From positions 682,001 to 746,000 of the forward strand of contig NZ_CP040915.1 of assembly GCF_006352065.1 (NCBI RefSeq): a stretch of DNA of 64,000 bases, written 5' to 3'. Position 1 is the first letter of the stretch. Every line of letters starts with the position of its first letter. The DNA is from Georgenia yuyongxinii. GTDB taxonomy: Bacteria > Actinomycetota > Actinomycetes > Actinomycetales > Actinomycetaceae. The notes beneath the pieces are model-generated. The model searched no databases, was not told the origin of the DNA, and saw only the letters and a list, made by a program, of their open reading frames with translations. This document shows positions 35,941 to 44,754 of the stretch, piece after piece. The position numbers and the translations under genes are program-made.

Positions 35941-36827
35941 GCCCACACGCCATGGACGCCCCGGTCAACTCGCTCGACGTCGACGCGCTCCGATCCTGGA
36001 TGGGCCGGACCGTGGTGACGACTGACGTCCTCACCACGGGTGCTGTCGAGCGGTTTAACGCGACGACTCGGGGCAGTGTGACCTCCAGCGGTGCGGGCTC
36101 GGTCAACCCGCTTCTGGTCTGGGCCCTCGCGCCAGAGGCAGTGGCGCACCACGAGCTGGGCGAGGACGGCCACCCTCTGCGAGGGGAGTTCTTGCCTCCG
36201 GTGCCCCTGCCGCGCCGGATGTGGGCCGCCAGTTCACTTTCGTTCTACCGGGCGCTCGCCGTGGGGGAGCCAGCTCGGACGGCCTCGACGGTGCGCGACG
36301 TGACCCTCAAGCACGGGTCCACCGGTCCGTTGGTCTTCGTGACGGTCGAGCGCGCAACGACCAGCGCCGGCGAGCTTGCAGTTCACGAGGAGCAGACGAT
36401 CGTCTACCGCGACACTCCGGCAGCGGCACGCCCCGCTGGCGCCGTCGCCACTGGCGGCACTCCGCTGGCGGACACGTCGGACGTGTTGGACACCGTCGTA
36501 CCCGATCCTGTGCTGCTCATGCGGTACTCGGCACTAACCTTCAACTCGCACCGGATCCACTACGACCGGCCGTACGCCATGCAAACCGAGGGCTACCCGG
36601 GACTGGTCGTGCACGGTCCCCTGATCGCGACCCTCCTGCTCGACCGCTACATGGCGCACCATCCAGGGACGGACATCAGCACGTTCTCGTTCCGGGCACG
36701 CAAGCCGCTGTTCGACACGGCTCCCTTCACCATTCGCGGGCGGACCGACATCCGCGGGAACCTGAGCCTGAGCGCCGTCGACGCCTGCGGGGAGGTCTGC
36801 ATGACGGCGGAGGTCACGCCCCGATGA
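35937..36827 (+). CDS. Hot-dog-fold hydratase of the HTD2/mesaconyl-C4-CoA hydratase type
   Basis: This 296-residue protein has two hot-dog modules. The N-terminal FAS1-like part contains PLPRRMWAASSLSFYRAL. The C-terminal MaoC-like part has TFNSHRIHYDRPYAMQTEGYPGLVVHGPLIATLL with the catalytic Asp/His. This layout is that of mesaconyl-C4-CoA hydratase (Meh) of the 3-hydroxypropionate bicycle and of itaconyl-CoA hydratases, which form citramalyl-CoA. It overlaps the hydratase before it and the lyase after it by 4 bases each, supporting consecutive steps. Confidence 0.85.
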   Translation: MSPHAMDAPVNSLDVDALRSWMGRTVVTTDVLTTGAVERFNATTRGSVTSSGAGSVNPLLVWALAPEAVAHHELGEDGHPLRGEFLPPVPLPRRMWAASSLSFYRALAVGEPARTASTVRDVTLKHGSTGPLVFVTVERATTSAGELAVHEEQTIVYRDTPAAARPAGAVATGGTPLADTSDVLDTVVPDPVLLMRYSALTFNSHRIHYDRPYAMQTEGYPGLVVHGPLIATLLLDRYMAHHPGTDISTFSFRARKPLFDTAPFTIRGRTDIRGNLSLSAVDACGEVCMTAEVTPR

Positions 36828-37729
36828 GCGCCGCGAACCGCTCCCGCGGCCTGCATGCCTGGCTCTTCGTGCCCGCCGACGACGAGCGCAAGGTGAGTCG
36901 GATGGGCACGCGGGGCGCCAACGTCGTCATCCTCGACCTGGAGGATGCGGTGCCCGAGGGGCGGAAGGCTGCCGCCCGTCGCTTGGCGGCCGAGGCCATC
37001 GCAGGGCGCACGGGCGGCGGCCCTGCGCTTGCCGTCCGGATCAATGCCACGGACATGGCCGAGGCCGACCTCGACGCCACTGTTGCGGAGGGACTCGACT
37101 TCGTGATCTGGCCCCACTGCGAGTCGGGCGCTGCCCTTGTCGAGCTGGACGAGCAACTCACGCGCCTTGAGCGCAGCCGCGGCCTGCCGCCGCGCGCCGT
37201 CGGCGTCGTGGCGCTGATCGAGAGCCCGAGAGGCGTGCTCGAACTGACTGAGATCGCTGAGGCACCTCGGGTCGTCGGTCTCGCGCTCGGCTCGGAGGAC
37301 CTCGCGCTCGAGCTCGGCGTGGCGGCGACCCGACAGAGCCTGGACCTCCCGGTGCGCCAGCTCGCGCTCGTCGCTGCCGCCGCCGGGCACATGGGCATCG
37401 GCCTCGACACATCGTTGGGCAACTACGTCGACCTGGACGCGCTGACCGCATCTGCTAAGAGGTCCCGAGACGCCGGGCTCACCGGTGCGTTGTGCATCCA
37501 CCCACGGCAGGTCGGCGTCATCAACGCCGTCTTCGGCGAGGGTGACATCGAATGGGCACGGGCAGTGATAGCAGCATGGGACGCGAACGGGCGCCAGGGG
37601 GTGACCTCGGCGGACGGGAGGATGGTCGACCGCCCGGTGGCCGAACGAGCGGCCGCCATCCTGGCCGCCGCCGCCGCGGTCGGGCCCGACGCGGCGCTGG
37701 TTGCATCTCGCGACGGGGGAGTGTCGTGA
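36824..37729 (+). CDS. CitE-like lyase, probable citramalyl-CoA lyase
   Basis: This 301-residue TIM-barrel enzyme of the HpcH/HpaI-CitE family has LFVPADDERKVSRMGTRGANVVILDLEDAVPEGRK, AVRINATD, LIESPRGVLELTEIA, LGSEDLALELG and a C-terminal ALCIHPRQVGVINAVF. Glu and Asp in the IES and LGSEDL segments bind Mg. With the hydratase before it, the predicted reaction is citramalyl-CoA to acetyl-CoA plus pyruvate; malyl-CoA-type substrates cannot be excluded. It is joined to both neighbours by 4-bp overlaps. Confidence 0.87.
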   Translation: MSAANRSRGLHAWLFVPADDERKVSRMGTRGANVVILDLEDAVPEGRKAAARRLAAEAIAGRTGGGPALAVRINATDMAEADLDATVAEGLDFVIWPHCESGAALVELDEQLTRLERSRGLPPRAVGVVALIESPRGVLELTEIAEAPRVVGLALGSEDLALELGVAATRQSLDLPVRQLALVAAAAGHMGIGLDTSLGNYVDLDALTASAKRSRDAGLTGALCIHPRQVGVINAVFGEGDIEWARAVIAAWDANGRQGVTSADGRMVDRPVAERAAAILAAAAAVGPDAALVASRDGGVS

Positions 37730-38922
37730 CCGCGAAAGGCGTTACTGAGACCGTAGCCGGCTCCGGCGGCCCGCTGGCCGGGTTGCGCATCGTCGAGGTG
37801 TCGGCGTTCGTGGCCGCTCCGCTGGCGGGTCTCACGCTCGCGCAACTGGGCGCCGAAGTGATTCGGATCGACCCGCTGGACGGGCAGATGGACTTCACAC
37901 GGTGGCCGGTGACCGACTCTGGCGAGAGCCTGTTCTGGTCGGGACTCAACAAGGGCAAAAAGTCTGTCACCCTCGATCTCCGCTCACCCGAGGGGCGCAA
38001 GCGCGCTCTGCGCCTCATGACCGCCCCTGGCGACGGCACCGGCATCGTCCTCACCAATCTCTCGGTCGACGGCTGGATGTCCTACGAGACACTCCGTGCC
38101 CTCCGTGAGGACGTCATCCTCGTCCACCTCACCGGGAACGCCGACGGTTCCAATGCCGTCGACTACACGGTCAACCCTGCGAGCGGATTCGCGACCGCGA
38201 CCGGCGAGGGCGAGGTCCCGGTGAACCACCTCTTGCCGGCGTGGGACGTCACGTCCGGCCTGCACTTGGCCACCGCGATCCTCGCGGCGGAGCGGGTACG
38301 CAAAGAGTCCGGCCAGGGGCAGCAGGTGACCGTGGCGCTGTCCGACGTCATGCTCTCGGTGGTGTCTGCCCTCGGCTACATCGCCGACGTGCAGGTCAAC
38401 GGCGTGTCGCGCCCGGCTCAGGGGAACTATCTATACGGCGGCTTCGGCAAGGACTTCGTCACCGACGACGGTCGCCGAATCATGGTCGTTGCCATCACCG
38501 ATCGCCAGTGGCGCAACCTGACGACTGCGACGGGGCTGGCAGCACAGATCGACGCCGTCGCCGGCGTGATCGGCGCAGACCTGTCTGACGAAGGCGGACG
38601 CTACGAAGCCCGGGAGATCATCGCGGCCGTGGTGGGTCGGTGGGTGGCGGCACGGTCGTACGCCGAGGTCGCGACAGCTCTCGACGGATCCGGTGTGCTG
38701 TGGGGCACCTACCGGACGTTCGGCGAACTGGTGCGCGACGACCCACGGTGCAGCCTTGAGAATCCCTTGTTCACGGAAGTCGCTCACCCCGGCATCGGAA
38801 CCATCCTCACTCCCCGCAGCCCTTTGAGGTTCAGCAGGACATCGGTCCCGCCGGCGGCGCCCTCACCGGTGCTGGGCCAGCACACGGCCGAGGTCGAAGG
38901 CGCTCTGCGAGGGCAGTCCTGA
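37726..38922 (+). CDS. mct: CaiB/BaiF CoA-transferase 2, resembling mesaconyl-CoA C1-C4 CoA-transferase (Mct)
   Basis: This 398-residue class III CoA-transferase is clearly different from CoA-transferase 1. Motifs are LAGLRIVEVSAFVAAPLAGLTLAQLGAEVIR, NAVDYTVNPASGFA, then PVNHLLPAWDVTSGLHLA with the probable catalytic Asp, and GNYLYGGFGKDFVT. I recognise the last three as typical of 2-methylfumaryl-CoA isomerase (Mct), which moves CoA within mesaconate from C1 to C4. It is coupled by a GTGA overlap to the lyase, so Meh-, lyase- and Mct-type enzymes are contiguous. The specific name is inferred from motifs. Confidence 0.72.
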   Translation: MTAKGVTETVAGSGGPLAGLRIVEVSAFVAAPLAGLTLAQLGAEVIRIDPLDGQMDFTRWPVTDSGESLFWSGLNKGKKSVTLDLRSPEGRKRALRLMTAPGDGTGIVLTNLSVDGWMSYETLRALREDVILVHLTGNADGSNAVDYTVNPASGFATATGEGEVPVNHLLPAWDVTSGLHLATAILAAERVRKESGQGQQVTVALSDVMLSVVSALGYIADVQVNGVSRPAQGNYLYGGFGKDFVTDDGRRIMVVAITDRQWRNLTTATGLAAQIDAVAGVIGADLSDEGGRYEAREIIAAVVGRWVAARSYAEVATALDGSGVLWGTYRTFGELVRDDPRCSLENPLFTEVAHPGIGTILTPRSPLRFSRTSVPPAAPSPVLGQHTAEVEGALRGQS

Positions 38923-39038
38923 TCCCGCACGATTGAAGGCCGACCCAACTGGCGTAACCGTGGGGCGGCGTCGGCGTGTAGCCGCGACATCTTCCCTCCG
39001 CTCCGACGGGTCGAGAGGGTCCCGCAACGAGGAGGACG

Positions 39039-42000
39039 ATGTTCCGCAAGATCCTGGTGTCCAACAGAGGCGAGATCGCGATCCGCGCGTTCCGGGCCGC
39101 TGTCGAGCTCGGTGCCCGTACCGTCGCGGTCTTTCCCTACGAGGATCGCGGGTCGCTGCATCGGCAAAAGGCGGACGAGGCGTACGAGATCGGCACCCGC
39201 GGACAGCCTGTGGCGGCCTACCTCGATGTCGCCGAGATCGTGCGGGTCGCCGTCGACTCCGGGGCCGAGGCGATCTACCCCGGCTATGGCTTCCTCTCCG
39301 AGAATCCGGCGTTCGCCCGCGCCGCCAGCGCGGCGGGGCTGACGTTCATCGGACCGTCGGCAGACGTGCTGGAACGCACCGGGCACAAGGTCGCCGCCAA
39401 GGAGCAGGCAGTCGCGGCGGGCGTGCCGGTGCTGCGCTCGACACCCGCGTCGGCAGACCTCGACGAGCTTGTAAGCGCGACCGAGGAGCTGGACTTCCCC
39501 GTCTTCGCCAAGGCCGTTGCGGGTGGCGGTGGTCGCGGAATGCGGCGCATTGAGACCCGCGAGGAGGTGCGCCAGGCCCTCGAGCACGCTATGCGCGAGG
39601 CCGCGGCGGCCTTCGGCGACCCGACGATGTTCCTGGAAGAGGCGGTCTTGCGGCCGCGCCACATCGAGGTGCAGATCCTTGCCGACCATCACGGCGACGT
39701 CGTGCATCTCTTCACCCGGGACTGCTCGCTCCAGCGGCGGCATCAGAAGGTGGTCGAGATCGCGCCTGCGCCCAACCTCGACGACGCCGTGCGAGAGCGC
39801 CTGCACGCCGACGCCGTCGCCTTCGCCAGGGCAGTGGGGTACGTCAATGCCGGCACGGTGGAGTTCCTCGTCGAGACCGAGGGGCCACGGGCCGGGCAGC
39901 ACGTGTTCATCGAGATGAACCCGCGCATCCAGGTCGAGCACACGGTCACCGAGGAGGTTACCGACGCCGACCTGGTCCAGGCCCAGATGCGCATCGCGGC
40001 CGGGGAGTCGCTCGCCCAGCTCGGGCTGCGCCAGGAAACCATCCGGCTGCGCGGGGCCGCGCTGCAGTGCCGCATCACCACCGAGGACCCCGCCGCCGAC
40101 TTCCGCCCCGACACCGGTCGCATCACCACCTACCGGTCCCCGGGCGGGGCGGGCATCCGCATCGACGGCGGGACCGTGCACACCGGGACGCAGGTCAGCC
40201 CGTACTTCGACTCCATGCTCACCAAGCTCACCTGCCGCGGCCGGGACTTCCCGACGGCGGTTGCCCGCTCGCGGCGGGCGCTGGCCGAGTTCCGCATCCG
40301 CGGCGTGGCGACGAACATCCCGTTCCTCCAGGCCGTCCTGGACGAGCCGGCCCTGGTCTCCGGTGACCTGAGCACCCGGTTCATCGAGGAACGCCCGGAA
40401 CTGCTGACCTCCCGCAAGCCGCAGGACCGCGCTACGAAGGTCCTGGCGTGGCTGGCCGACGTGACCGTCAACGCCCCGCACGGCCCGCGCCCGGCGGTGG
40501 CGAGTCCGCGCGAGAAGCTCCCGGCGACGGTGGACCTGCACACCGAGGCCCCGGCCGGTTCCCGGCAGCGGCTGGCTGACCTGGGGCCGGCGGGCTTCGC
40601 CCGCGAGCTGCGGGCCCAGCGGGCGCTGGCGGTGACGGACACGACGTTCCGGGACGCCCACCAGTCCCTGCTCGCCACCCGGGTGCGCACCCGGGACCTG
40701 GTCGCGATCGCGCCGCACGTCGCCCGGTTGACCCCCCAGCTGCTCTCTGTCGAGGCGTGGGGCGGGGCGACCTACGACGTCGCCCTGCGCTTCCTGGCCG
40801 AGGACCCGTGGGAGCGGCTCGCCGCGCTGCGGGAGGCGATGCCCAACATCGCGCTGCAGATGCTGCTCCGGGGACGCAACACGGTCGGGTACACCCCCTA
40901 CCCGGCGCAGGTGACCGGCGCGTTCGTCGAGGAGGCCGCCGCCACCGGGATCGACATCTTCCGCATCTTCGACGCGCTCAACGATGTCGGCCAGATGCGC
41001 CCCGCGATCGACGCCGTCCTCGGCACCGGCACCACGGTCGCCGAGGTGGCACTGTGCTACACCGGCAACCTCCTCGATCCCGCCGAGCGGTTGTACACCC
41101 TGGACTACTACCTGCGCCTGGCCGAGGACATCGTCAAGGCGGGGGCGCACGTGCTGGCCATCAAGGACATGGCCGGCCTGCTGCGCCCGGGAGCGGCCAC
41201 CGTACTCGTCCGCGCCTTGCGCGAGCGCTTCGATCTGCCCGTGCACCTGCACACGCACGACACCGCCGGCGGGCAGCTCGCCACCCTGCTGGCCGCCAGC
41301 GCCGCGGGCGTCGACGCCGTCGACGTCGCCAGCGCACCCCTGGCCGGCACCACCAGCCAGCCCGCCGCCTCCGCCCTGGTCGCCGCTCTGGCCCACACCG
41401 AGCGGGACACCGGCTTGTCGCTCGTGGCCGTGGGCGACCTCGAGCCGTACTGGGAGGCCGTGCGCCAGGCGTACCGCCCGTTTGAATCCGGGCTGCCGGC
41501 CCCGACCGGGCGTGTCTACGCCCACGAGATCCCGGGCGGTCAGTTGTCCAACCTCCGCCAGCAGGCCAGCGCGCTGGGCCTGGCAGAGGACTTCGAGCTC
41601 ATCGAGGAGATGTACGCCGCCGCCGACCGGGTCCTGGGTAGGATCCCGAAAGTCACGCCGTCGTCAAAGGTGGTCGGCGACCTCGCCCTCCAGCTCGCCG
41701 CCACCCGCGCCGACCCGCGTCACTTCGCCGAGAACCCCGGCGACTACGACGTGCCCGACTCCGTCATCCGGTTCATGGCCGGCGAGCTCGGCGAGCTCCC
41801 GGGCGGATGGCCCGAGCCGTTCCGCACCAAGGTCCTCGCCGGCCGGCAGCCAGACCTGACCGAACGGCCCCTGACCCCTGAGCAGGAGGCGGTCATAGCC
41901 GTCCCGGGCACCGAGCGCCGCGCGACGCTCAACCACCTCCTCTTCCCCAAACCGGCCTGCACCTTCGCCGAGAATCAAGACCGCTACGGGGACGTCTCCG

Positions 42001-42494
42001 TCATCGACACCCTCGACTACCTCTACGGCCTGCAGGTCGATCACGAGCACGTCGTCGAGATCGAGCGGGGCGTGCAGCTGCACATCGGGCTCGAGGCGGT
42101 GGGGGACCCGGACGAGCACGGCATGCGCACCGTCATGACCACGCTGCACGGACAGCTGCGGCCGGTCTACGTGCGCGACCGCAGCGTCGAGCCCACCACG
42201 CTCTCCGCCGAGAAGGCCGACCCCGCCGCCCCCGGGCACATCGCCGCCCCCTACGCCGGCGCCGTTACCATGCGCGTGAATGCCGGTGACGCCGTCGAGC
42301 GCGGCCAGCAGGTGGCCACGATCGAGGCCATGAAGATGGAGGCCGCCATCACCGCCCCGGCAGCCGGCAGGGTGCAACGCCTCGCCATTGCCGCCACGCA
42401 GAGCGTCGAGGCCGGTGACCTCCTGTGCGTCCTCGACATCGCAGCGACATCGCCAGCACCGGCCTCACCGGCGGGAACGATGACCGTAGCCTGA
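39039..42494 (+). CDS. pyc: Pyruvate carboxylase
   Basis: This 1,151-residue biotin enzyme converts pyruvate, bicarbonate and ATP to oxaloacetate. The biotin carboxylase domain occupies about residues 1-450 (GGGGRGM near 163, FIEMNPRIQVEHT). The carboxyltransferase domain follows (about 530-805; TDTTFRDAHQSLLATR, FDALNDVGQM, HTHDTAG). The BCCP domain is at the C-terminus, with biotinyl Lys1099 in AMKMEA. The ATG has GAGGAGG just upstream. It lies inside the element, 116 bp after mct. There it would turn pyruvate from citramalyl-CoA cleavage into an anaplerotic C4 acid. Confidence 0.96.
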   Translation: MFRKILVSNRGEIAIRAFRAAVELGARTVAVFPYEDRGSLHRQKADEAYEIGTRGQPVAAYLDVAEIVRVAVDSGAEAIYPGYGFLSENPAFARAASAAGLTFIGPSADVLERTGHKVAAKEQAVAAGVPVLRSTPASADLDELVSATEELDFPVFAKAVAGGGGRGMRRIETREEVRQALEHAMREAAAAFGDPTMFLEEAVLRPRHIEVQILADHHGDVVHLFTRDCSLQRRHQKVVEIAPAPNLDDAVRERLHADAVAFARAVGYVNAGTVEFLVETEGPRAGQHVFIEMNPRIQVEHTVTEEVTDADLVQAQMRIAAGESLAQLGLRQETIRLRGAALQCRITTEDPAADFRPDTGRITTYRSPGGAGIRIDGGTVHTGTQVSPYFDSMLTKLTCRGRDFPTAVARSRRALAEFRIRGVATNIPFLQAVLDEPALVSGDLSTRFIEERPELLTSRKPQDRATKVLAWLADVTVNAPHGPRPAVASPREKLPATVDLHTEAPAGSRQRLADLGPAGFARELRAQRALAVTDTTFRDAHQSLLATRVRTRDLVAIAPHVARLTPQLLSVEAWGGATYDVALRFLAEDPWERLAALREAMPNIALQMLLRGRNTVGYTPYPAQVTGAFVEEAAATGIDIFRIFDALNDVGQMRPAIDAVLGTGTTVAEVALCYTGNLLDPAERLYTLDYYLRLAEDIVKAGAHVLAIKDMAGLLRPGAATVLVRALRERFDLPVHLHTHDTAGGQLATLLAASAAGVDAVDVASAPLAGTTSQPAASALVAALAHTERDTGLSLVAVGDLEPYWEAVRQAYRPFESGLPAPTGRVYAHEIPGGQLSNLRQQASALGLAEDFELIEEMYAAADRVLGRIPKVTPSSKVVGDLALQLAATRADPRHFAENPGDYDVPDSVIRFMAGELGELPGGWPEPFRTKVLAGRQPDLTERPLTPEQEAVIAVPGTERRATLNHLLFPKPACTFAENQDRYGDVSVIDTLDYLYGLQVDHEHVVEIERGVQLHIGLEAVGDPDEHGMRTVMTTLHGQLRPVYVRDRSVEPTTLSAEKADPAAPGHIAAPYAGAVTMRVNAGDAVERGQQVATIEAMKMEAAITAPAAGRVQRLAIAATQSVEAGDLLCVLDIAATSPAPASPAGTMTVA

Positions 42495-42522
42495 GGGGAA
42501 GCCTCTGTCGGGGGACGAGTTC

Positions 42523-42571
42523 GTGCCACGGTTGTGCCACGGATTGGGCGCGTGCCACGGTTCTGCCACGG
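42523..42571 (+). promoter_or_regulatory. Putative integrase arm-type sites (right end)
   Basis: Two pairs of TGCCACGG lie 11 bp apart within each pair (42524/42535 and 42553/42564), 157-204 bp inside the right att copy. They match the pair near the left end. Confidence 0.5.
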
Positions 42572-42727
42572 GTTGAGCGAGCGTGTATGCGTGCGATTGC
42601 GCGTCATCGCGAAGGTCTGCAAAACTCATCCCAGAGCCTCGAGATCCCCGGGATTCTGGGGACTTCTGGGAGCGCGGTAAGACTGATCAGCCGTCTTGGC
42701 TGGCCGGGGCGGGAGATTCTCCGACCG

Positions 42728-42763
42728 TGAGAAGGTCGGGGGTTCGAATCCCCCTAGCTCCAC
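42728..42763 (+). repeat. Right attachment site (attR of element 1, also left junction of element 2)
   Basis: An identical 36-bp copy of 14218-14253, containing only the 3' half of tRNA-Ala. The bases to its left are element sequence, not tRNA. The bases to its right resemble the left end of element 1, with a related hairpin (42770-42809) and then xis-int. Confidence 0.9.
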
Positions 42764-42854
42764 TCCTTGAAGGCCGTTGGTATGGGTGAAAGCCCAGATC
42801 AGCGGCCTTCGGCATTCCCGGGAGTCCTCGACTGAGAGGACGTCGAGACCCGTG

Positions 42855-42877
42855 ATTCCACGCGAGATTCCACGCGT
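42855..42877 (+). promoter_or_regulatory. Putative arm-type sites of element 2
   Basis: ATTCCACGCG is repeated with a 12-bp period, at the same relative place as the TGCCAC pair of element 1 but with a different sequence. The diverged integrase N-terminus may use a different arm code. Confidence 0.4.
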
Positions 42878-42989
42878 ACGCGTATCACCGCTGCTCACCG
42901 ATGCCCACGAACGACCACGGTCGGTGGTGGTCGGCGCGCACCTGAGGGGCAGGAGCGAGAAGAAGGAACCCCCACTCAACCGCACCCCG

Positions 42990-43193
42990 ATGTGGACGCT
43001 CGACGAACTCTGCGCGAAGCTCCACACCACGCCCGCGACCGTGCACACCTGGCGCAAACGCGGCACCGGCCCCAAGGCGTACCGCATCGGCCGGCACCTC
43101 CTCTTCGAGGAGGCCGACGTCCGCGCCTGGCTGGAGGCCCGAGCCACGACGGCCGACCACAACTCACGGTCCGGCAACCGTTCGGGGTGGTGA
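42990..43193 (+). CDS. Excisionase-like helix-turn-helix protein (element 2)
   Basis: MWTLDELCAKLHTTPATVHTWRKRGTGPKAYRIGRHLLFEEADVRAWLEA is a close homologue of the element 1 excisionase. The frame is open to 42777, but upstream codons cover the hairpin and arm sites. ATG 42990 gives a minimal domain of 67 residues; a GTG near 42,927 is an alternative. It ends 5 bases before the integrase ATG. Confidence 0.7.
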   Translation: MWTLDELCAKLHTTPATVHTWRKRGTGPKAYRIGRHLLFEEADVRAWLEARATTADHNSRSGNRSGW

Positions 43194-43198
43194 CCGCC

Positions 43199-44554
43199 AT
43201 GGCTCACGACAAGCTTGGGCCGGGCGAGCATGGCGAGATCTTCATCAAGCGGCACAAGAGCGGCAAGTTCCAGGCCCGTGTGCGCGTCCGGCTGTTCAAC
43301 GGCGAGGAGACGCAAGTCTCCCGGAACCGCAAGACCGGTGCGGCGGCGCGGCTGGCGGTACAGGCCGAGATCGACACCTTGCTCAACGCGCCCAGGGGCT
43401 CGGCTCAGCTCAAGCCGGACAGCAGGGTCGGCCTGGCTGCCCGCCAGTGGATCGACGACCTGCGGCTGCAATCGACTTGGCCCAATCCGCCTCGGCGCCC
43501 ACAGACGGTCGACGAGTACGAGCGGCTGTTGGGTACGCAACTGATCCCGAAGCTGAGCAAGTATCGGCTGAACGAGCTGACGACGGCGGTCTGCCAGGAC
43601 TGGGTCAACTCGATCATCGAGGCGGGCAAGTCGGGCCCGTACGACATGGTCGTGACGGCAGCACAGGCACGTGGCGCGTTCAAGGCCGTGATTGATCGCG
43701 CGATCGTGCACGACGCGCTGCGGTACAACCCCATGGACAAGACCACCACCCCGAAGCGCAAGGTGCCTGATCCGAAGGCCATGACGGTGACCGACGTCTA
43801 TCGCCTCCGGAAGGCGGTCCGTGACTGGGAGTGCGCGCGAGTCGGCCGACCCGGTCCGCCTCCCACCGGCCACGTTCCGGCGGCGATCGACGTGATGCTT
43901 GGCACCGGCTTGCGAATCGGTGAGGTGCTCGCACTCAACTGGGGGAAGGTCAACCTGAGCCGTGACGGGCTGCCGACCATCGCCGTGGACGCGACCCTCG
44001 TGGACATCAAAGGCCACGGCACGGTCCGCCAGGAGATGCCGAAGACCGACGCCGGCAAGCGGACCATCATCATCCCGAAGTTCACGGTCGAGTCGCTGGA
44101 GGCGATCCGGCCGCCCATCACCCGGCCGGATATGCCGCTGTTCCCCTCCCGGCGGTTCAGGGATGGTCGCGCATCGTTGAAGCCACAGACACCGCACAAC
44201 GTTCGCCGGACGCTCCGTGCCGCGCTCGAGTTCGCGAACATGACGGGCGAGGTCCATCCGCACCTGCTGCGATCGACGGTCGCGACCTTCGTCGCGCGAG
44301 AGCGAGGGATGGCGGACGCCGCCGCCCTGCTCGGGCACAAGGTCAACGGTGGGGTCACGGTCCGGCACTACATCGAGCGGCTTCGGCTCGCACCCGACGC
44401 CTCGACCGTGCTGCAGGCCATGGTCGAGATTGGTGAGGAGGAAGCAGCCAAAGCGACCCACCAACGGACTACGGGTGCGGACGCCGCTCGTGCCGATGCG
44501 CCGGCAGTCACCGCCGCGAAGGTGGCGGTGGCCGGCGAGGACTCAGGTTGGTGA
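43199..44554 (+). CDS. int: Tyrosine integrase (element 2)
   Basis: This 451-residue recombinase is collinear with integrase 1. It has an AP2-like N-terminus (EIFIKRHKSGKFQARVRVRL), a core-binding domain with TWPNPPRRPQTVDEYERLL, and catalytic Arg (GTGLRIGEVL), His/Arg (HPHLLRSTVATF), His (LLGHKVNGGVT) and Tyr (VRHYIE). It appears intact and should recognise the same tRNA-Ala core. Its arm-binding N-terminus is the most diverged part relative to integrase 1, matching the different arm repeats. Confidence 0.92.
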   Translation: MAHDKLGPGEHGEIFIKRHKSGKFQARVRVRLFNGEETQVSRNRKTGAAARLAVQAEIDTLLNAPRGSAQLKPDSRVGLAARQWIDDLRLQSTWPNPPRRPQTVDEYERLLGTQLIPKLSKYRLNELTTAVCQDWVNSIIEAGKSGPYDMVVTAAQARGAFKAVIDRAIVHDALRYNPMDKTTTPKRKVPDPKAMTVTDVYRLRKAVRDWECARVGRPGPPPTGHVPAAIDVMLGTGLRIGEVLALNWGKVNLSRDGLPTIAVDATLVDIKGHGTVRQEMPKTDAGKRTIIIPKFTVESLEAIRPPITRPDMPLFPSRRFRDGRASLKPQTPHNVRRTLRAALEFANMTGEVHPHLLRSTVATFVARERGMADAAALLGHKVNGGVTVRHYIERLRLAPDASTVLQAMVEIGEEEAAKATHQRTTGADAARADAPAVTAAKVAVAGEDSGW

Positions 44555-44637
44555 CGAGTGATCAGGAGAGCTCCGAAGCCCGGCCGCTGACTGCCGGTCG
44601 GTGACGGGCTGTTCTGTGGGAGGTCCGGAGTCTCTGC

Positions 44638-44660
44638 GGTGGGCGTGAGTCACGCCCACC
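44638..44660 (+). terminator. 23-bp palindrome after integrase 2
   Basis: GGTGGGCGTGA-G-TCACGCCCACC, identical to 16154-16176 and also about 85 bp after its integrase. Confidence 0.5.
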
Positions 44661-44754
44661 GTTCAGTGCTCCCCCGCGCGTGCGCCATACACCGACGGGA
44701 AGGGCAGGAACGCAACGTCGCTGCGGCGGCCACAAGTCGCGCGCACCGGCGAAG

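Larger units (their letters stand above)
14218..42763 (+). mobile_element. Integrative mobilizable element of about 28.5 kb with catabolic cargo
   Basis: A perfect 36-bp repeat of the tRNA-Ala 3' end (14218-14253 and 42728-42763) bounds it. Next to the left repeat lie xis and a tyrosine integrase, then a MobF relaxase. No coupling protein, type IV secretion genes or replication initiator is present, so it would need a helper to transfer. The remaining 21 kb is a catabolic island. Arm-type integrase sites (TGCCAC pairs) lie just inside each end. The GC content is visibly lower than in the flanking core genes. Confidence 0.85.

Noticed and set aside
42728-42763. A second tRNA-Ala gene
   Set aside because: Only the 3' half is present. 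The 5' flank cannot form an acceptor stem, D-arm or full anticodon stem, so it is an att copy.
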